From Bacteroidota bacterium (GTDB taxonomy: Bacteria > Bacteroidota > Bacteroidia > Bacteroidales > CAJPTX01): a DNA stretch of 6,781 nucleotides. A program made the position numbers and the translations under genes. Below the pieces are notes generated by a model. That model worked only from the letters and a program-made list of their open reading frames with translations. It made no database searches and was not told where the DNA came from. The stretch spans positions 1-6,781 of the forward strand of contig PDRH01000078.1 of assembly GCA_002748015.1 (NCBI GenBank). The letters run 5' to 3'. Positions 6,433 to 6,781 of the stretch are shown one piece after another; within the stretch, counting starts at the first letter, position 1; every line of letters starts with the position of its first letter.

Positions 6433-6502
6433 TACGTTCCTGTACCTTCAGCCTACCGGCCACCCAGTGAACCCAATCGCACACATTGATACCGAGAAAT
6501 TC

Positions 6503-6541
6503 CGGGCCAGTAGCCCGTAGGCATAGCGGCTCGCCGCATGC
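6503..6541. repeat. Two adjacent GC-rich hairpins
   Basis: CGGGC (6503-6507) pairs with GCCCG (6513-6517) around CAGTA. Four bases later, GCATaGCGG (6521-6529) pairs with CCGCATGC (6534-6541) around CTCG, with one bulged A, giving 8 bp. They could be part of a structured RNA or a long 3' UTR; no known family is recognised. Confidence 0.45.
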
Positions 6542-6615
6542 ATAGAATGGCGAATAAGAATAAAGCGAATTGGGGTGGCATGGGCATTTCTCGCTGCGTT
6601 TAGCACCGCTTCTCA

Positions 6616-6640
6616 TCTAGCATTCCCGGCATGCCTAGAG
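6616..6640. repeat. Imperfect inverted repeat with GGCATGCC core
   Basis: TCTAGCAT (6616-6623) pairs with ATGCCTAGA (6631-6639 or so) around TCCCGGC, leaving one bulged C. The right half contains the palindrome GGCATGCC. It shares the GCATGC core with the hairpins at 6401-6432 and 6521-6541. Confidence 0.4.
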
Positions 6641-6655
6641 CAACGAACACCCGCA

Positions 6656-6693
6656 AACCGAACGGGAGCAGTCCTTCGGTTCCGAGCATTTTT
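6656..6693 (+). promoter_or_regulatory. Hairpin plus T-run ahead of the threonine aldolase gene
   Basis: AACCGAA (6656-6662) pairs with TTCGGTT (6675-6681) across a 12-base loop, and TTTTT follows 7 bases later (6689-6693). This resembles an intrinsic terminator for upstream transcription, though the T-run is further away than usual. It ends just before the putative -7 element of the next gene. Confidence 0.35.
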
Positions 6694-6694
6694 A

Positions 6695-6702
6695 TACCTT
6701 TA
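6695..6702 (+). promoter_or_regulatory. Possible -7 element (TACCTTTA) for the threonine aldolase gene
   Basis: TACCTTTA differs from TAnnTTTG only in the last base. A weak -33 candidate, TTCG at 6675-6678, falls 16 bases upstream of it and overlaps the hairpin stem. The start would be near 6708, about 28 bases before the ATG at 6736. Confidence 0.35.
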
Positions 6703-6735
6703 CGTTCGTTTAGTCATTTAGTAAGAGAGAAAGCA

Positions 6736-6781
6736 ATGAAAAGCTTCGGTTCAGACAACCACTCTGGGGTTCATCCCAGGA
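6736..6781 (+). CDS. Probable L-threonine aldolase, N-terminal fragment
   Basis: Only 15 codons are in the window: MKSFGSDNHSGVHPR, with the frame open at the end. The SDN..GVHP signature is the usual N-terminus of low-specificity L-threonine aldolases (the beta-eliminating lyase group of fold type I PLP enzymes), which split L-threonine and L-allo-threonine into glycine and acetaldehyde in the cytoplasm. Purine-rich AAGAGAGAAAG right before the ATG is a plausible ribosome site and fixes the start. The lysine that binds PLP would lie far beyond the window, so the call rests on this motif alone. It seems to be a separate transcription unit, since about 370 bp without a gene separate it from the cluster upstream. 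Confidence 0.7.
   Translation, partial: MKSFGSDNHSGVHPR

Larger units (their letters stand above)
6366..6735. other. 370-bp stretch without a recognisable gene, rich in inverted repeats
   Basis: No plus-strand frame here looks like a protein. An 84-codon minus-strand ORF (6362-6616) has a composition and sequence with no family resemblance and covers the strong hairpin, so I do not call it. The stretch holds inverted repeats at 6401-6432, 6503-6517, 6521-6541, 6616-6640 and 6656-6681, and an AT-rich patch near 6545-6572 with GCGAAT repeated 14 bases apart. I could not match it to tRNA, tmRNA, SRP RNA or RNase P RNA. Confidence 0.6.

Noticed and set aside
6480..6545. Possible tRNA or known small RNA from the paired hairpins
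   Set aside because: No acceptor, anticodon or T-loop pattern could be drawn, and no tmRNA, SRP RNA or RNase P landmarks were found.
6362..6616. 84-codon minus-strand ORF in the intergenic region
   Set aside because: It has no family resemblance and no promoter or ribosome site that I can see, and it spans the strong inverted repeat at 6401-6432.
1..6781. CRISPR array, insertion sequence or phage genes
   Set aside because: No regularly spaced repeats, transposase or integrase motifs, or phage-like genes were seen on either strand.

Overview
This window looks like an ordinary chromosomal stretch of a Bacteroidota bacterium, most likely of the order Bacteroidales. A Porphyromonas-like genome of fairly high GC is my guess, not a proof. 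The reasons are: TAnnTTTG-type -7 promoter elements in front of several genes; a lipoprotein whose mature end starts with Cys-Ser-Asp-Asp-Asp, the Bacteroidota surface-export pattern; weak or absent Shine-Dalgarno sequences; and gyrA followed directly by a TPR protein gene, an arrangement I recall from Porphyromonas and Bacteroides.

Layout. On the minus strand, gyrA (887-3433) is followed after 49 bases by a TPR-protein gene that leaves the window at base 1. Both are probably transcribed from a promoter at 3493-3525. Bases 3434-3753 are a divergent intergenic region. It holds the gyrA promoter, an opposite-facing promoter with a palindrome at its predicted start point, and a five-codon leader ORF whose stop overlaps the next start codon. 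On the plus strand this leads into a surface lipoprotein with an EF-hand-like loop and leucine-rich repeats (3754-4947), followed by a hairpin. A second TAnnTTTG element precedes a compact three-gene cluster: an OsmC-family protein (5154-5552), a bactofilin (5566-5943) and a small four-helix membrane protein (5964-6365). Then comes about 370 bp without a gene but with at least five inverted repeats. The window ends in the first 15 codons of a probable L-threonine aldolase gene (6736 onward).

How they fit together. GyrA supplies the A subunit of gyrase for negative supercoiling, and the TPR protein rides on its transcript. The lipoprotein is a likely cell-surface binding or adhesion protein. 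The OsmC protein is probably a thiol peroxidase-like enzyme; its tight linkage to the bactofilin and membrane protein suggests one transcript, but no shared function can be read from the sequence.

Nothing here amounts to a clearly new multi-gene system. The best leads are the leader ORF with stop-start overlap before the lipoprotein, the palindrome at that gene's predicted transcription start, and the hairpin-rich region at 6366-6735 with repeated GCATGC-centred motifs.
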